DNA of 64,000 bases from Tunturibacter empetritectus (GCF_040358985.1 NZ_CP132932.1:1736001-1800000), one strand, 5' to 3'; counted from the stretch's first letter, positions 33,730 to 43,491 are shown. Numbers and translations are program-made. Notes: generated by a model not told the origin, from the letters alone.

Positions 33730-34995
33730 CTATGCTTCTCGCAGCCAACTGTACAAAGGGAATTTCTCTGCCATTTCGAGCACTTGATTGCGAATCTGCT
33801 GCAGCTTGCTAGAGTCGGTTCGGTGTTCAAGAGCCTGCGCGATCCAGCCGGCAATGACGCGCATCTCAGGCTCCTTCATGCCTCTTGTGGTCAAAGCGGG
33901 TGTGCCGATTCTGATGCCGCTGGGCTTCATCGGCGGGTTGGTGTCGTAGGGGATTGCATTCTTGTTGACCGTGATTCCAGCCTCTCCTAGAGCGTGTTCT
34001 GCCTCTGAACCGAGTATTCCTTCCTGGAAGACGTCGATGAGGATGACGTGGGTGTCGGTGCCGCCGGAGATGATGCGATAGCCCTCGGAGGCGATGGCTT
34101 CGGCGAGGACTTTGGCGTTGGTAACTACCTGATTCGCATAGGTCGCGAACTCCGGTGTCAGAGCCTCTTTGAAGGCGACTGCTTTGGCTGCCACGATGTG
34201 AATGAGTGGGCCGCCCTGTTGGCCGGGAAAGACGCTGCGATCTACACCTGCGGCAAACTCCTGATTGCAGAGGATCATTCCGGCGCGTGGACCACGCAGG
34301 GTTTTGTGGGTGGTGGTGGTGACGATGTGGGCGTGGGGAACGGGAGATGGATGCGCGCCTCCAGCTACAAGGCCGGCGAAGTGGGCCATGTCGACCATAA
34401 AGTAGGCGCCTGCTTTGTCGGCGATGGCTCGCATGCGGGGGAAGTCGAACTGGCGCGGGTAAGCGCTACCTCCACCTACGATTACCTTGGGTTTTTCGCG
34501 GAGTGCGGTGGCTTCAAGTTCATCATAATCAATGGTTTCGGTGTCTTTGCGGACCTGGTAGCCGACGATTCTGTAGAGTTTGCCTGAGAAGTTGAGCTTG
34601 TGGCCGTGGGTGAGGTGTCCGCCGTGGGCAAGATCGAGGCCTAAAATGCAGTCGCCGGGGTTGAGGATGGTCATGTAGGCGGCGGCGTTGGCCTGGGAGC
34701 CGGAGTGGGGTTGGACGTTGACGTGGTCGGCGCCGAAGAGTTGTTTGGCGCGGGCGCGGGCTATGTTTTCGACGACGTCGGCGTACTCGCAGCCGCCGTA
34801 GTAGCGCTTTCCGGGGTAGCCTTCTGCGTATTTGTTGGTGAAAACGGTGCCTGCGGCCTCTAAGACTGCGCGGCTTACGAAGTTTTCGGAGGCGATCATC
34901 TCGAGGCCTTCGTGCTGGCGCTTTACTTCGTTTTCAATCTGAGCGGCGATTTCGGGGTCGGAGACGGCCAGCGGGGCGTTGCGGTCGATGGGCAT
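33730..34995 (-). CDS. glyA: Serine hydroxymethyltransferase
   Basis: 421 residues, normal length. Family landmarks: '[19 protein letters not shown]' (about 31-49), '[20 protein letters not shown]', '[16 protein letters not shown]', and the PLP lysine in '[20 protein letters not shown]'. The enzyme interconverts serine and glycine while charging tetrahydrofolate with a one-carbon unit. Start at ATG 34995; upstream lies an R4 repeat, so the promoter probably lies inside or beyond it. Confidence 0.98.
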   Translation of the reverse strand: MPIDRNAPLAVSDPEIAAQIENEVKRQHEGLEMIASENFVSRAVLEAAGTVFTNKYAEGYPGKRYYGGCEYADVVENIARARAKQLFGADHVNVQPHSGSQANAAAYMTILNPGDCILGLDLAHGGHLTHGHKLNFSGKLYRIVGYQVRKDTETIDYDELEATALREKPKVIVGGGSAYPRQFDFPRMRAIADKAGAYFMVDMAHFAGLVAGGAHPSPVPHAHIVTTTTHKTLRGPRAGMILCNQEFAAGVDRSVFPGQQGGPLIHIVAAKAVAFKEALTPEFATYANQVVTNAKVLAEAIASEGYRIISGGTDTHVILIDVFQEGILGSEAEHALGEAGITVNKNAIPYDTNPPMKPSGIRIGTPALTTRGMKEPEMRVIAGWIAQALEHRTDSSKLQQIRNQVLEMAEKFPLYSWLREA

Positions 34996-35014
34996 GACGT
35001 TATTTTATGTCACA

Positions 35015-35200
35015 GTTTTTTTTGGATTTTTTCTGGTGTTGGGCGGCGTGGTTTTTTGCTGTTTTGCTGTTGTTTTTGAGGGGTGTTTTGGGAAAAGGGG
35101 GTGTTTCGTTGTGGTGTTTGGATGGTGAGTTTGTGGTGGGATGCGTGGCTGAGATGGACGCAGGACAGTGCACTTTTCGACGACGAAAAATACGCCACGA
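35015..35200 (-). repeat. R4 dispersed repeat, copy 2 (inverse orientation)
   Basis: Read on the minus strand it runs 'TTTTTCGTCG', 'AAAAGTGCACT', 'CAGCCACGCATCCCACCAC', 'CTCACCATCCAAACACCACA' and 'CACCAGAAAAAATCC', in the same order as 7265-7430. It abuts the glyA start (34995). The gap 34996-35405 shows no gene apart from this. Confidence 0.7.
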
Positions 35201-35405
35201 TTTCGGACTTTATTTTTGGTCTTCGGCCATTACATTGCGGGTGGCAGCGTAGAGGTTGCCTGTGGAAAAAGAATATTCAGGGTTGGCAACCGGATTTGGT
35301 TTGGTTTTCGAACAAATAAGGTTTCCAAGTGGACATCCATTCGTTTGCAGTTGGCGTTCTTACTATCAGCAGGCATAAGCAAGCAGCATTTGGAAAGGAT
35401 CACCT

Positions 35406-35525
35406 ATGCAGACTTTATATATTGGAATTGCGTTTTCGATGATGGTGATTCTCCCGCTTCTTGTCGCCAAGTGGAACGGGACGCCGCGTGAGGAGTTTGA
35501 GTCCTCGTTCAATAGCGAGCAATAA
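35406..35525 (+). CDS. 39-residue membrane micro-protein
   Basis: ATG 35406 follows 'GGAAAGGATCACCT'. The product is one membrane helix ('LYIGIAFSMMVILPLLVAKW') and an acidic C-terminal tail ('PREEFESSFNSEQ'). A terminator hairpin follows 27 bp after the stop, so this is a complete short transcription unit rather than a chance frame. Function unknown; small single-helix proteins often regulate a larger membrane complex, but no partner is indicated. Confidence 0.6.
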   Translation: MQTLYIGIAFSMMVILPLLVAKWNGTPREEFESSFNSEQ

Positions 35526-35551
35526 GCAGATTTTTCGAGCAGAGGTTAGGG

Positions 35552-35583
35552 GGGCCACGAGCTTTCGTTCGTGGCCCTTCTTA
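35552..35583 (+). terminator. Terminator after the 39-residue gene
   Basis: GGGCCACGA pairs with TCGTGGCCC across an 8-nt loop (GCTTTCGT), followed by TTCTTA. Confidence 0.8.
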
Positions 35584-35602
35584 CGTGTGGCACTAAGTGA
35601 CT

Positions 35603-35720
35603 GTCCTGCCGGACGGGCCTCCTGCGCGGAGCGCGACCACTTCGTGGTGGGTATACCCCTTCGGCTGGTCCTCCCGTTGGTCGGAATCATCATTCTGCTT
35701 GCGACCAACGGGGACGCTAG
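35603..35720. repeat. R1 dispersed palindrome, left half copy (c)
   Basis: It starts with the outer arm 'GTCCTGCCGGACGGGC', then 'CCACTTCGTGGTGGGTATAC', 'CTCCCGTTGGTCGGAATCAT' and 'GCGACCAACGGGGACG', where the right arm is lost. It lies 76 bp before the LamG gene start. Confidence 0.85.
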
Positions 35721-35796
35721 CGTTTGCTATAATCGGGCCGACGATCCCGGGCCCTCTCGACTTGAATCCACACTGCCGAGTCTGGCAGGAGGTCTT

Positions 35797-36858
35797 ATGG
35801 CCCTTGAGCTCATCCTGCAGCAGCGTTATCGTGTCGACGGTATTCCCGTGGATCTAAGCCCGTACCGCAATCACGGTTCCGGCGTCGACACTGCATCTGC
35901 ACCCGGCCCGGCAGTCAGCCAGTTCGCGGTATCTTTTCCCAACAACGACAGCCAGGTTGCGATTCAGCCGACTGCGGCACAAGGCTGGGCCAGCCTGCTT
36001 GCAATCAAAGTCGAGATGGTTGTATTTGTTGACGCCGTGTTCGTGCGGGAACAGGGTCTCATCGATGCGAGTGGCGCTTTCACCTTCGCCATCTCCGAAA
36101 AGGCGCTGACGGCACAGATCGCAGGCCCGGGCGGTGCCTTTGTCAGGGCTGCTGACGCCTTTGCCCCGGATGGACAATTCCATCCTGTGCCGCTGGAACG
36201 CTGGGTCACCGTTGGGTTTTACCACGACGGTTTTTCGAAGATACAGCTGACCATGGATGGCAAACTGGTTGGACAGGCTGACGTCTCGAGCGGCGTGCCT
36301 CCGCTGCAGGGCAGTATCGCCGTCGGCAATCACATCGGTGGCAGCCATCCGTTGAACGGCCGCATCGATGAGGTCAGGGTCTGGCGAAGCGATCCCAAGG
36401 CCATGCAGCGTGAGTTCCTCTGCAGACCCTACACCCCTAAGACGGCGGCGTGCTGGCAAGCACTCTTTGAGGACGTTGTGGCGTGGGCAAAGGCGGAGCC
36501 GGCCGCGGTTGCCTCTCTGCTCCAACTGGCTGAGCAGGGACGACGGGCGCTGCTTGGCGGCCTGGAGCTGCTATCGCCCGCCGACCAGGCCGAGGCTAGA
36601 GGTCTCCTCAACCGGTTTATGAAGCTGTGGTGCGAGGGTAAGATCGACGGCGATGCCATGCGCAAGGTCATCCGGCAGTGGCTGGAGCTGCTGAAGAAGC
36701 ACGGCCTCGACACCGATCGCGGACAGCGGATGGCGGAGCTGCAGCGGGTGCTGAACGCTGCCAAGACGGAGGCACCTGTGATCGACCCAAAGTGCGATCC
36801 GGCGATGCAGGCGTTCTTTGCCCTGATCGGAAAAGAAGAGGCAGCGCTGGGACCTTGA
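35797..36858 (+). CDS. LamG (concanavalin-like jellyroll) domain protein
   Basis: 353 residues from ATG 35797, which follows 'GGCAGGAGGTCTT', a strong ribosome binding site. There is no signal peptide. Residues about 20-215 form a LamG/Laminin_G_3-like jellyroll: 'LSPYRNHGSGV', 'LERWVTVGFYHDGFSKIQLT', 'LQGSIAVGNHIGGSHPLNGR' and 'IDEVRVWRSDPKAMQREFL', the last being the hallmark of the family. The C-terminal 130 residues are helical and charged ('RMAELQRVLNAAKTEAPV'). It probably binds glycan or protein. The next gene (36942) encodes a Vps62-like protein 83 bp downstream and the two look like an operon. Confidence 0.8.
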   Translation: MALELILQQRYRVDGIPVDLSPYRNHGSGVDTASAPGPAVSQFAVSFPNNDSQVAIQPTAAQGWASLLAIKVEMVVFVDAVFVREQGLIDASGAFTFAISEKALTAQIAGPGGAFVRAADAFAPDGQFHPVPLERWVTVGFYHDGFSKIQLTMDGKLVGQADVSSGVPPLQGSIAVGNHIGGSHPLNGRIDEVRVWRSDPKAMQREFLCRPYTPKTAACWQALFEDVVAWAKAEPAAVASLLQLAEQGRRALLGGLELLSPADQAEARGLLNRFMKLWCEGKIDGDAMRKVIRQWLELLKKHGLDTDRGQRMAELQRVLNAAKTEAPVIDPKCDPAMQAFFALIGKEEAALGP

Positions 36859-36941
36859 AGTCCATACGAATCTCACTCCAACAGCGATGATTGGCGGGCC
36901 GCGCCTTATCCGGTAAACAGGACACCCGACGTACAGGAGAG

Positions 36942-38420
36942 ATGATGCCACCACCCTCTGATGCACGGACGTTCGCAAAACGATTTGAGCCAGTCCTGCT
37001 CTTCCATCCGAACGAAAACATGCTGCCGGTCGATCCGAAGTGGTATCTGGAGCGATGCTCGATGTGGCGCGCCTCTCCGGCGCCCTTCGACGACAAGGCA
37101 AACTGGGGTGAAGCGCCGCAGACTGTGTTTCCAAGGGTGCCGCAGGTCGAGCGTGGGAATCTGGCCGCGCTGAAGAATGAGGCAGCCGGAAAGGTCTGGC
37201 TGGGTGCGCTGGGCGCGGGCGGGCTGGTCGGCAATCGGCCGCAGGGCGAGAGGCCGCGTCCGATCGAGGAGCGGTTCTTCGACTTTGCCGGCTGGGATAC
37301 CCCGGTCGATCCTCCCAACGAGATAACGGCAGCAACCATCAACCGCCACGCCGCGCTCAATGCCATCGACTATTCCTCTCCGCTCAAGGGCAGTCAACCC
37401 TGGTACTACGTGGAGTTCATGAGCAATCAGGATTTGCTCAAATTCACCAGCACTCGCACACCGAATGGCCTCGACCTCTTCAGGCTGGTGGCCAATAACG
37501 CTCAGCTCAGCGCGCCATCTGCGCTGGTCTATCACTTCCTTTTTCCACTTCACTTTGAAGGTCTGGAAGGATGCGAGGCTGCGGGCGAGGGTGCGAACTT
37601 CGCCAGCTTTGGGGGCGAATGGGCATCGATGGCCGTCCTGATTGATTCGTCCAACACACCGATTTTCATCGGACTGACGTCGAGGAACATCGGCGACCCG
37701 AGCATTCTTGGGGACGAGGACCAGCGAGTCGGTATGCAGGTATTTAAATGGACCGATGCTGTGCTGGGCACGGGCGGCGATGCGCATCCGCTCCTGTTTG
37801 TCTCAGTTGGCACCCACGGACTGTACCTTACGCCCGGGCCGCATAATGTAACGCCTTTTACCGCGGGCATCTCGGCCGGTGGTGGTTCGTGCGGCGCGGT
37901 TGAGAAGCTTGACGACGTTATCTCGGGTGAGGCGGTGCTCAGCCCGGGGACGCCTCCCGGGACTCAACCCCCGCCTACGTGGGTCGTCGTTCTAAAGCTC
38001 CTCGGTTTGGTAGTTGGTTGGGTTGTACTTGGTATCGAAGAAGCTGAAGGTTGGTCAACTTTCGGCTCAACCGAAGTAGACGCGACCCCAAACGCGGTCT
38101 CGACGGATCAGACAGGAACCACTACTTTTGGGACGATCCTCGCTCCTGCCGCCATCACCGTTCCAGGCTTCACGGCGACCAGGCAGATCGACTGGCAGGT
38201 CAACCCATTTACTGCCCCGGCTCCTGACGGTCGCAAGTACGACTTTGTGATTGACCGCACTTCGCAGGTATGGTGGGTTCCGCGCACGGAGAGCGCCGGA
38301 TGGGATGGACGGTGGGGTCCGCGGGTCACCAACGACCCGAACAACCGGCGGGCGGGCATGCGCTGCCCCGACTTTATGGAGATGTTTCTCGAAGGCATCG
38401 CCGTTACCCTGAATAAGTAG
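36942..38420 (+). CDS. Vps62-like domain protein
   Basis: 492 residues from ATG 36942 ('ACAGGAGAG' upstream). The N-terminus 'AKRFEPVLLFHPNENMLPVD' followed by Tyr/Glu resembles the start of Vps62/DUF946-type proteins ('F.P.l..HP.E.y.P'), and later parts 'PWYYVEFMSNQDLL', 'YHFLFPLHFEGLEGCE' and 'PLLFVSVGTHGLYLTPGPHN' fit the conserved H/W/G blocks of that fold. A hydrophobic segment near residues 345-360 ('VVVLKLLGLVVGWVVLGI') may be a membrane stretch. In fungi Vps62 acts in vacuolar sorting, but bacterial members have no known role. It is paired with the LamG gene before it. Confidence 0.6.
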   Translation: MMPPPSDARTFAKRFEPVLLFHPNENMLPVDPKWYLERCSMWRASPAPFDDKANWGEAPQTVFPRVPQVERGNLAALKNEAAGKVWLGALGAGGLVGNRPQGERPRPIEERFFDFAGWDTPVDPPNEITAATINRHAALNAIDYSSPLKGSQPWYYVEFMSNQDLLKFTSTRTPNGLDLFRLVANNAQLSAPSALVYHFLFPLHFEGLEGCEAAGEGANFASFGGEWASMAVLIDSSNTPIFIGLTSRNIGDPSILGDEDQRVGMQVFKWTDAVLGTGGDAHPLLFVSVGTHGLYLTPGPHNVTPFTAGISAGGGSCGAVEKLDDVISGEAVLSPGTPPGTQPPPTWVVVLKLLGLVVGWVVLGIEEAEGWSTFGSTEVDATPNAVSTDQTGTTTFGTILAPAAITVPGFTATRQIDWQVNPFTAPAPDGRKYDFVIDRTSQVWWVPRTESAGWDGRWGPRVTNDPNNRRAGMRCPDFMEMFLEGIAVTLNK

Positions 38421-38758
38421 GTTGCCAGCTATCAAGATCCCACTTGTCGTTTTACCTTTGTCGCTTCTTCAAACTCCTCGACAGCGGGTGCCTCCTCCTC
38501 TCGCAGTCTCATTGCGATAGGGTGGAATATTCCAGAAGATCGGGCGCATGAGTAAGCGGCTATTCAAAGTGTTCCGGGTAGACATTTGCAAAGTCTACAA
38601 ACATTGAATGGCGAAACACTCCGTTTCCTGTTTTGAAATTCGCTGCGGGTAAGGCTCTCTGGATTTAGTCTCGACAAACGCCTTTCGTCAAGTACTGCGT
38701 GTTCTACTTTGGCAAGCGTGTTGGAGTAACGAGAAGTGGATGAATGCTGCCAATCTGC
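38421..38758. other. Gene-free stretch between convergent genes
   Basis: No gene or repeat recognised. It separates the Vps62-like gene from the alpha/beta hydrolase gene, which ends at 38759 on the opposite strand. No clear terminator hairpin was found. Confidence 0.5.
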
Positions 38759-40036
38759 TCAGCGACCCTGTTGAGCCTTCGCTGTTTGGGGAGATTCGAG
38801 AGCTGTTGCGGTCTTTGTCTGTGAGAGGCGCTTGAAGGATTTGTAGATGAAGGAGCCGAGGTACCAGCCGTCGATGTATTTGTAGGGGGTTTCGCCGGTG
38901 GTGTAGTGGCCGCAGGGAAGGACCTTCGAGACGTAGTCGATGTTGAGTGCGTCGAAGTTTTTGAGGACGTCTAACGAGTACTTCAACGGGAAGGTGAGGT
39001 CGTAGGTGGCGTGGACGACGAGGACTCGCTTTGGTGTTGCGGCGAAGCGGTCCATGTAGGACATGGGGCTGACGATGGAGAAGATCTCGCGGACCTGATC
39101 CTGGGTGAGTCCTGCCTGCTCGAAGGCTGCGCGGATGTGGCGGGTGCTTTGGCCGGCCCAGACGACGTCTCCAAACCAGGTGGAGGCGTGGTTGAAGGCG
39201 CAGACCTGGAGGCGCTGGTCGAAGGCGGCGGCGATGAAGGCGTAGCAGCTGCCGAGGCTGGTGCCGAGGACGCCGAAGTGCTCGTAGCCCTGGGATTCGA
39301 GCCAATCGATGCAGCTGCGGATGTCGACGACGGCCTGACGGCAGGCCTCGGTGGTGCGGCCTACGTTGGAGCTGACTGCGTAGTCGGAGCGCTCGAGTTC
39401 GGCTGGGCGGCGGACGTCGTGGTAGGGCTTGGAGAGGCGCAGGCAGGAGATGCCGAAGCTGTTGAAGAGGGTGCAGAGGGCGTTGTGGGAGAAGGCGTCG
39501 GCGTTCCACTGGGGCATGACGATCATGGCCTGTTTGGGCTTGCCCTTTTGCGTGTCTGCGTGGGCGGGATACCAGCGGGCGTTGACCTGATCGTTTTCGG
39601 GGTAGAGGCTGCGGATGGGCGAGGTGAAGCGGAGGAAGTCGGCCTCTTCGATCTCGCCGGTTTCGGCCTGGCGGCGGAGTTCGGCGTCCTCTTCGAGGGT
39701 TTCGGGGCGGACGTTGGTGGGGTAGAGCTGGGGGTGACGGCGCTCGAGGCGGAAGTCGGTGGGGGTTTCGTAGCCGAAGAACTCGTCGGCGCGGGCGACG
39801 ATGTCGCGGTTGACGGCGGTCATTCGGGCGAAGTCCTCTGCGACGGGTGTGTCGGTGAGGGGAGTGCTATCGAGGTGCGGGTTGGCGAGGTGCGGGTTGG
39901 CTGCACGGGCTAAGGGGCTGAAGTCCTCGAGCCAGTCGAAGCCCCACTCGAGGGGGCGGACGATGCGGTTTGTGTCGCGGGTGGTGAGGGCTGTCTCCCA
40001 GGAGTACATCCACTTTGCATAAAGCCTTGAGAGCAT
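38759..40036 (-). CDS. Alpha/beta hydrolase
   Basis: 425 residues. The alpha/beta hydrolase core begins near residue 165 ('QAMIVMPQWNADAFSHNALC'); the nucleophile elbow is 'GVLGTSLGSCYAF' (Ser near residue 262), the acid is likely Asp in 'LVVHATYDLTFPLKY' (near 352) and the His in 'VLPCGHYTTGETP' (near 378). The first 160 residues are an N-terminal extension with several repeats of 'NPHL'. No signal peptide, so it is probably cytoplasmic. It is a carboxylesterase/lipase-type enzyme of unknown substrate. Confidence 0.85.
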   Translation of the reverse strand: MLSRLYAKWMYSWETALTTRDTNRIVRPLEWGFDWLEDFSPLARAANPHLANPHLDSTPLTDTPVAEDFARMTAVNRDIVARADEFFGYETPTDFRLERRHPQLYPTNVRPETLEEDAELRRQAETGEIEEADFLRFTSPIRSLYPENDQVNARWYPAHADTQKGKPKQAMIVMPQWNADAFSHNALCTLFNSFGISCLRLSKPYHDVRRPAELERSDYAVSSNVGRTTEACRQAVVDIRSCIDWLESQGYEHFGVLGTSLGSCYAFIAAAFDQRLQVCAFNHASTWFGDVVWAGQSTRHIRAAFEQAGLTQDQVREIFSIVSPMSYMDRFAATPKRVLVVHATYDLTFPLKYSLDVLKNFDALNIDYVSKVLPCGHYTTGETPYKYIDGWYLGSFIYKSFKRLSQTKTATALESPQTAKAQQGR

Positions 40037-40345
40037 TTGTTGAGTTTATCAAGGTATGGAGTTACTTCCCAGAGGGCGACTTATGGTTGCTGACCATGGG
40101 GACTGACCCTGAACTTCGCGAGGCCCAGTACAGAACATCGGAGTTTGCCTGGTTATCCAGGGGATGCCTCGGAGAGCGGAAAGAGGGCGCTCCATTTCGA
40201 GCCGAATCGCAAGTGCGATCCTCATCCTCTCTGCTTCCAGGATAGCAACTCGGAACAACATAAAACAGACTGTATTTCGCTCCAAGATGCGGTAGGTTCA
40301 GCAGACGTTTGTTGAAGATAGATACCGCAGCCAAGGGGTCCTGGG
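40037..40345. other. Intergenic region between divergent hydrolase and monooxygenase genes
   Basis: It must carry divergent promoters for both genes, but no convincing -10/-35 pair or operator palindrome was found. No gene supported. Confidence 0.45.
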
Positions 40346-41809
40346 ATGAAACATGAGGTGGTGATTGCCGGAGGGGGTCCGACGGGGATGATGTTGGCGG
40401 GCGAGTTGGCATTGGCGGGTGTCGACGTCGCCATTGTCGAACGGCGCACCGACTCGGAGTTAGTCGGCTCGCGTGCGGGTGGCCTGCACGCTCGCACTAT
40501 CGAGGTTCTCGATCAGCGCGGGATCGCGGATCGCTTCCTCGCGGAGGGCAAGGCGATGCAGACCGCGGGGTTCGCTCACATCTCCCTCGACATGAGCGAT
40601 CTGCCGACCCGGTACAACCACGGGCTCGCGCTGTGGCAGAAGCACTTCGAACGCATTCTGGCAGGCTGGATCGAAGAGCTGGCCATACCGATCTATCGCG
40701 GGCGCGAGGTGACGGGCTTCGCGCAGGATCCGACCGGCGTCGACGTCGCGTTGGCAGACGGTCAGTTGCTGCGGGCCCAATATCTCGTCGGGTGCGACGG
40801 CGGACGCAGCGTGGTTCGTAAAGCAGCCGGCATCGCATTCCCTGGTTGGGATCCGACGATCAGCCACCTGCTCGCCGAGGTCGAGTTGGCCGAGGAGCCG
40901 GAATGGGGCGTACGGTACGACGCCGTTGGTCTGCACGCGCTGAGCAAGCTGGATGAGGCGGGTCTGGTGAGAGCTTTCGTGACTGAGAGAGAACTGGGGG
41001 GCACCAGCGAGCCGACCCTTCGCGATCTCAGCGAAGGACTCATCAGGGTGTATGGGACGGACTACGGGGTTCACAGTCCGGTCTGGATCACACGGTTCAC
41101 CGACGCGGCGCGTCAGGCAGAGACGTACCGCAAGGGGCGGGTGCTACTGGCGGGCGACGCCGCGCACGTGCATTACCCGGCTGGCGGACAGGGCCTCAAT
41201 GTCGGCGTTCAGGATGCTGTGAACCTGGGATGGAAGCTGGCACAGGTGATTCAGGCGATGTCGCCGGAGTGGCTGTTAGATACCTACGAGGCCGAGCGCC
41301 ACCCGGTGGGTGCCAAGGTTCTGCAGAACTCGCTGGCGCAGGTCGCCCTTATGCGCCGGGATGACCGCTCGCAGGCTGCATGGAAGGCCGTTTCCGAGTT
41401 GCTCAAGATGGACGAGCCGCGCAAGCGGTACGCTGCCATGATGACAGGCCTGGATATTCGGTACGACTTTGGGGAGGGACACCCGTTGCTCGGACGCCGC
41501 ATGCCCGATCTCGACCTGGTGACCGCCAAGGGCCCGCAGCGCGTCTTCGCCCTACTGCACGATGCTCGACCCTTGCTGCTCAACCTTGGTGAATCTGGCG
41601 GCTTCGACATCGCTCCATGGGCAGATCGCGTTTCATTGATCGACGCCCTGTTCGCTGGTCCGTGGGAGCTTCCTGCGATCGGGGCGGTCACGGCCCCTAC
41701 CGCTGTCCTGGTTCGGCCCGACGGATATGTGGCCTGGGTGGGAGACCTAACGCAGGTGGGTCTGGCTGACGCGCTGACTACCTGGTTCGGATCGCCTGCT
41801 ACTGAGTAG
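40346..41809 (+). CDS. FAD-dependent aromatic monooxygenase (PheA/TfdB type, Rox-like)
   Basis: 487 residues. FAD motifs: N-terminal Rossmann 'VVIAGGGPTGMMLAGELALA' (5-24), 'YLVGCDGGRSVVRKAAGI' (DG fingerprint, near residue 155) and 'GRVLLAGDAAHVHYPAGGQG' (near residue 265), followed by 'LNVGVQDAVNLGWKL'. The C-terminal domain is thioredoxin-like as in phenol hydroxylases and rifampicin monooxygenases. It hydroxylates aromatic rings using NADPH and oxygen; antibiotic inactivation is possible but not shown. Starts with ATG 40346 after 'CTGGG'. Confidence 0.9.
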   Translation: MKHEVVIAGGGPTGMMLAGELALAGVDVAIVERRTDSELVGSRAGGLHARTIEVLDQRGIADRFLAEGKAMQTAGFAHISLDMSDLPTRYNHGLALWQKHFERILAGWIEELAIPIYRGREVTGFAQDPTGVDVALADGQLLRAQYLVGCDGGRSVVRKAAGIAFPGWDPTISHLLAEVELAEEPEWGVRYDAVGLHALSKLDEAGLVRAFVTERELGGTSEPTLRDLSEGLIRVYGTDYGVHSPVWITRFTDAARQAETYRKGRVLLAGDAAHVHYPAGGQGLNVGVQDAVNLGWKLAQVIQAMSPEWLLDTYEAERHPVGAKVLQNSLAQVALMRRDDRSQAAWKAVSELLKMDEPRKRYAAMMTGLDIRYDFGEGHPLLGRRMPDLDLVTAKGPQRVFALLHDARPLLLNLGESGGFDIAPWADRVSLIDALFAGPWELPAIGAVTAPTAVLVRPDGYVAWVGDLTQVGLADALTTWFGSPATE

Positions 41810-41883
41810 CGTACGGCTTCCAAGATTCTTTTGTCGGGAGTTCTTTGTGATTGGGTCGGCGTGATGATGGACTAACCCTTCTG

Positions 41884-42044
41884 GTGTGCCCGGCGGCGGC
41901 GGGGGTTCAATACTTACGATGTGGATATGGCTTCGGTCGCGAAGTGGTCCGGCGTCCTGAGACAGCTGAGGGTAGACCCGGAGCAGGGTGCGTCCAGCGG
42001 CTCCTTCAGCATCGAGCTGATTCAGATTCTGCGACGGTAGCGGC
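41884..42044 (+). pseudogene. Remnant of a C-terminal coding module (copy A)
   Basis: A reading frame ending in TAG at 42038-42040 gives 'YDVDMASVAKWSGVLRQLRV' then 'DPEQGASSGSFSIELIQIL', the C-terminal end of a carbohydrate-active type protein, but no start or upstream coding part exists. The same module is present as copy B at 44836-44995, in the same direction, with many synonymous differences. The rest of 41810-42207 has no gene. Confidence 0.75.
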
Positions 42045-42207
42045 GAGGAGACATCGAGAGAAATTACAGACAATTCATCAGCACACTGCACGACATTCGT
42101 TTGGCTGCTGTGTTTTTTTGTAGAGAGGGTCGATGGTTGTCTCTTGGGAAAAGAGTCGCTGCAAGAAAGACCTGATGATCCTCACGAAATCCAATCCAAG
42201 GATATCT

Positions 42208-43491
42208 ATGCTCCTCCGAATGCGGTTCTTCACTTTTGCCTTGTTAGTAAGCCTGTTTAGTCTGTCCTTGGCAGGTCTCTCGTCCAGGGAGCTAGCTGCC
42301 CAAACGCTCTCGGCGGTCTGCCAGCCGAAGGTGACCGGGCAGGTGGTGGTCGCCACGCCGGCGGAACGTCTCGCGGCCGGGCGAAAGGCACAACCGCCGA
42401 TCACGGACATCTACAACGGTTTTGCATGGCCCGATACGCCGCTGGGCGTGATCAAGACCGATACCGGCTACGAGTTCTTTGCCAGCGATGGGGGATATCA
42501 TGCGCGTCAGATGTGGCAGGGGAAGTGGGTCGGCAACAATAAGGCAGGGTCGGTGGTTACGACGGTGGGCACGCTCGACAAGCCGCTTGGCTCGGGCGAT
42601 CCGCTGGATGTCGGCGTCTCGCCCAATCCCAACTCCGCGGTGAACCCGAACTATTCGAGCTATGGCTACATTGGGGGAGGCCCGGTCTATCAGGTGCCTT
42701 CGGAGCTGGCTGGGCCGGGACATCTTTTAGCGACGTACCACGCGGAGTTACCCAAAGATGCGTTGTACGCTGCGCTGGGACTCGCGGCGTCCTCTGATAA
42801 TGGGCAGCACTGGACCGACCTTGGCGAGATCATCCGGTTGAACCAGGCTTACGCGGTTGGGCTTGACGGCTATGAGATCGGCGACGGGCCGCTGGTGCTC
42901 TCGCCGGATGGCAAGTACTTTTACTTGTACTTTCCGGACTGGCTGGCCAATGGCTCGCTGCACGTTACCAATGCTGGCGGGGCGTCGACGACGACGAATG
43001 TCTCGGTGGCGCGTGCCCCGGTGGCTGCGGTGCTGGCTGCTGCCTTCGGAACGGCGCGTTCGCCGGTGCAGCCGGAGTTGAGCTCGGCGACCGAACTGGC
43101 GCATCCGCATACGGTTGCCTTTGAGAAGTTCTATGAGGGGCAGTGGGATCTGCAGCCGGCGATTGGAGGAGCGTCGACGGACCTGATTCCAAGCTCCGCC
43201 TATCAGGGATATCTGGATATCCACTACAACAGCGAGCTGAAGCGCTATGTGATGCTGATCTCCAACGACACGCAGTTTGGATACGCGGAATCTGTTGATG
43301 CTTTGCATTGGACCGTTCCTACGTTGCTTGGCGTGTATGGCCCGATTGCGGCTTATCCGACTGCGGTTGGATTGGGCGACGATCCGCACATTCTGGGCAA
43401 GCAGTTTTACGTCTACTTCACGCATCTGCTGACCGATGGGTCCGGGTGGACGGAGGGCTCGCTGCAGCGGCTGACACTGACCTGCCCGTAA
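42208..43491 (+). CDS. Secreted protein of unknown function, beta-propeller-like glycosidase fold
   Basis: 427 residues from ATG 42208 ('AAGGATATCT' upstream). Signal peptide 'FFTFALLVSLFSLSLAGLSS' with cleavage near residue 30. The body has repeated beta segments with Tyr/Asp/Gly patterns typical of five-bladed propellers of GH43/DUF4185 type ('IGDGPLVLSPDGKYFYLYFP', 'YLDIHYNSELKRYVMLISND', 'DDPHILGKQFYVYFTHLLTD'). The fold call is inference; no catalytic residues are proven. It is flanked by the two gene remnants at 41884 and 44836. Confidence 0.6.
   Translation: MLLRMRFFTFALLVSLFSLSLAGLSSRELAAQTLSAVCQPKVTGQVVVATPAERLAAGRKAQPPITDIYNGFAWPDTPLGVIKTDTGYEFFASDGGYHARQMWQGKWVGNNKAGSVVTTVGTLDKPLGSGDPLDVGVSPNPNSAVNPNYSSYGYIGGGPVYQVPSELAGPGHLLATYHAELPKDALYAALGLAASSDNGQHWTDLGEIIRLNQAYAVGLDGYEIGDGPLVLSPDGKYFYLYFPDWLANGSLHVTNAGGASTTTNVSVARAPVAAVLAAAFGTARSPVQPELSSATELAHPHTVAFEKFYEGQWDLQPAIGGASTDLIPSSAYQGYLDIHYNSELKRYVMLISNDTQFGYAESVDALHWTVPTLLGVYGPIAAYPTAVGLGDDPHILGKQFYVYFTHLLTDGSGWTEGSLQRLTLTCP

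Noticed and set aside
35461..35796. N-terminal extension of the LamG protein
   Set aside because: It reads through the terminator and the R1 repeat; the ATG at 35797 has a strong ribosome binding site.
39011..39913. 300-codon plus-strand frame rich in Gly/Val/Glu
   Set aside because: Antisense to the alpha/beta hydrolase gene, which has a clear catalytic motif; the composition is typical of a reverse frame.
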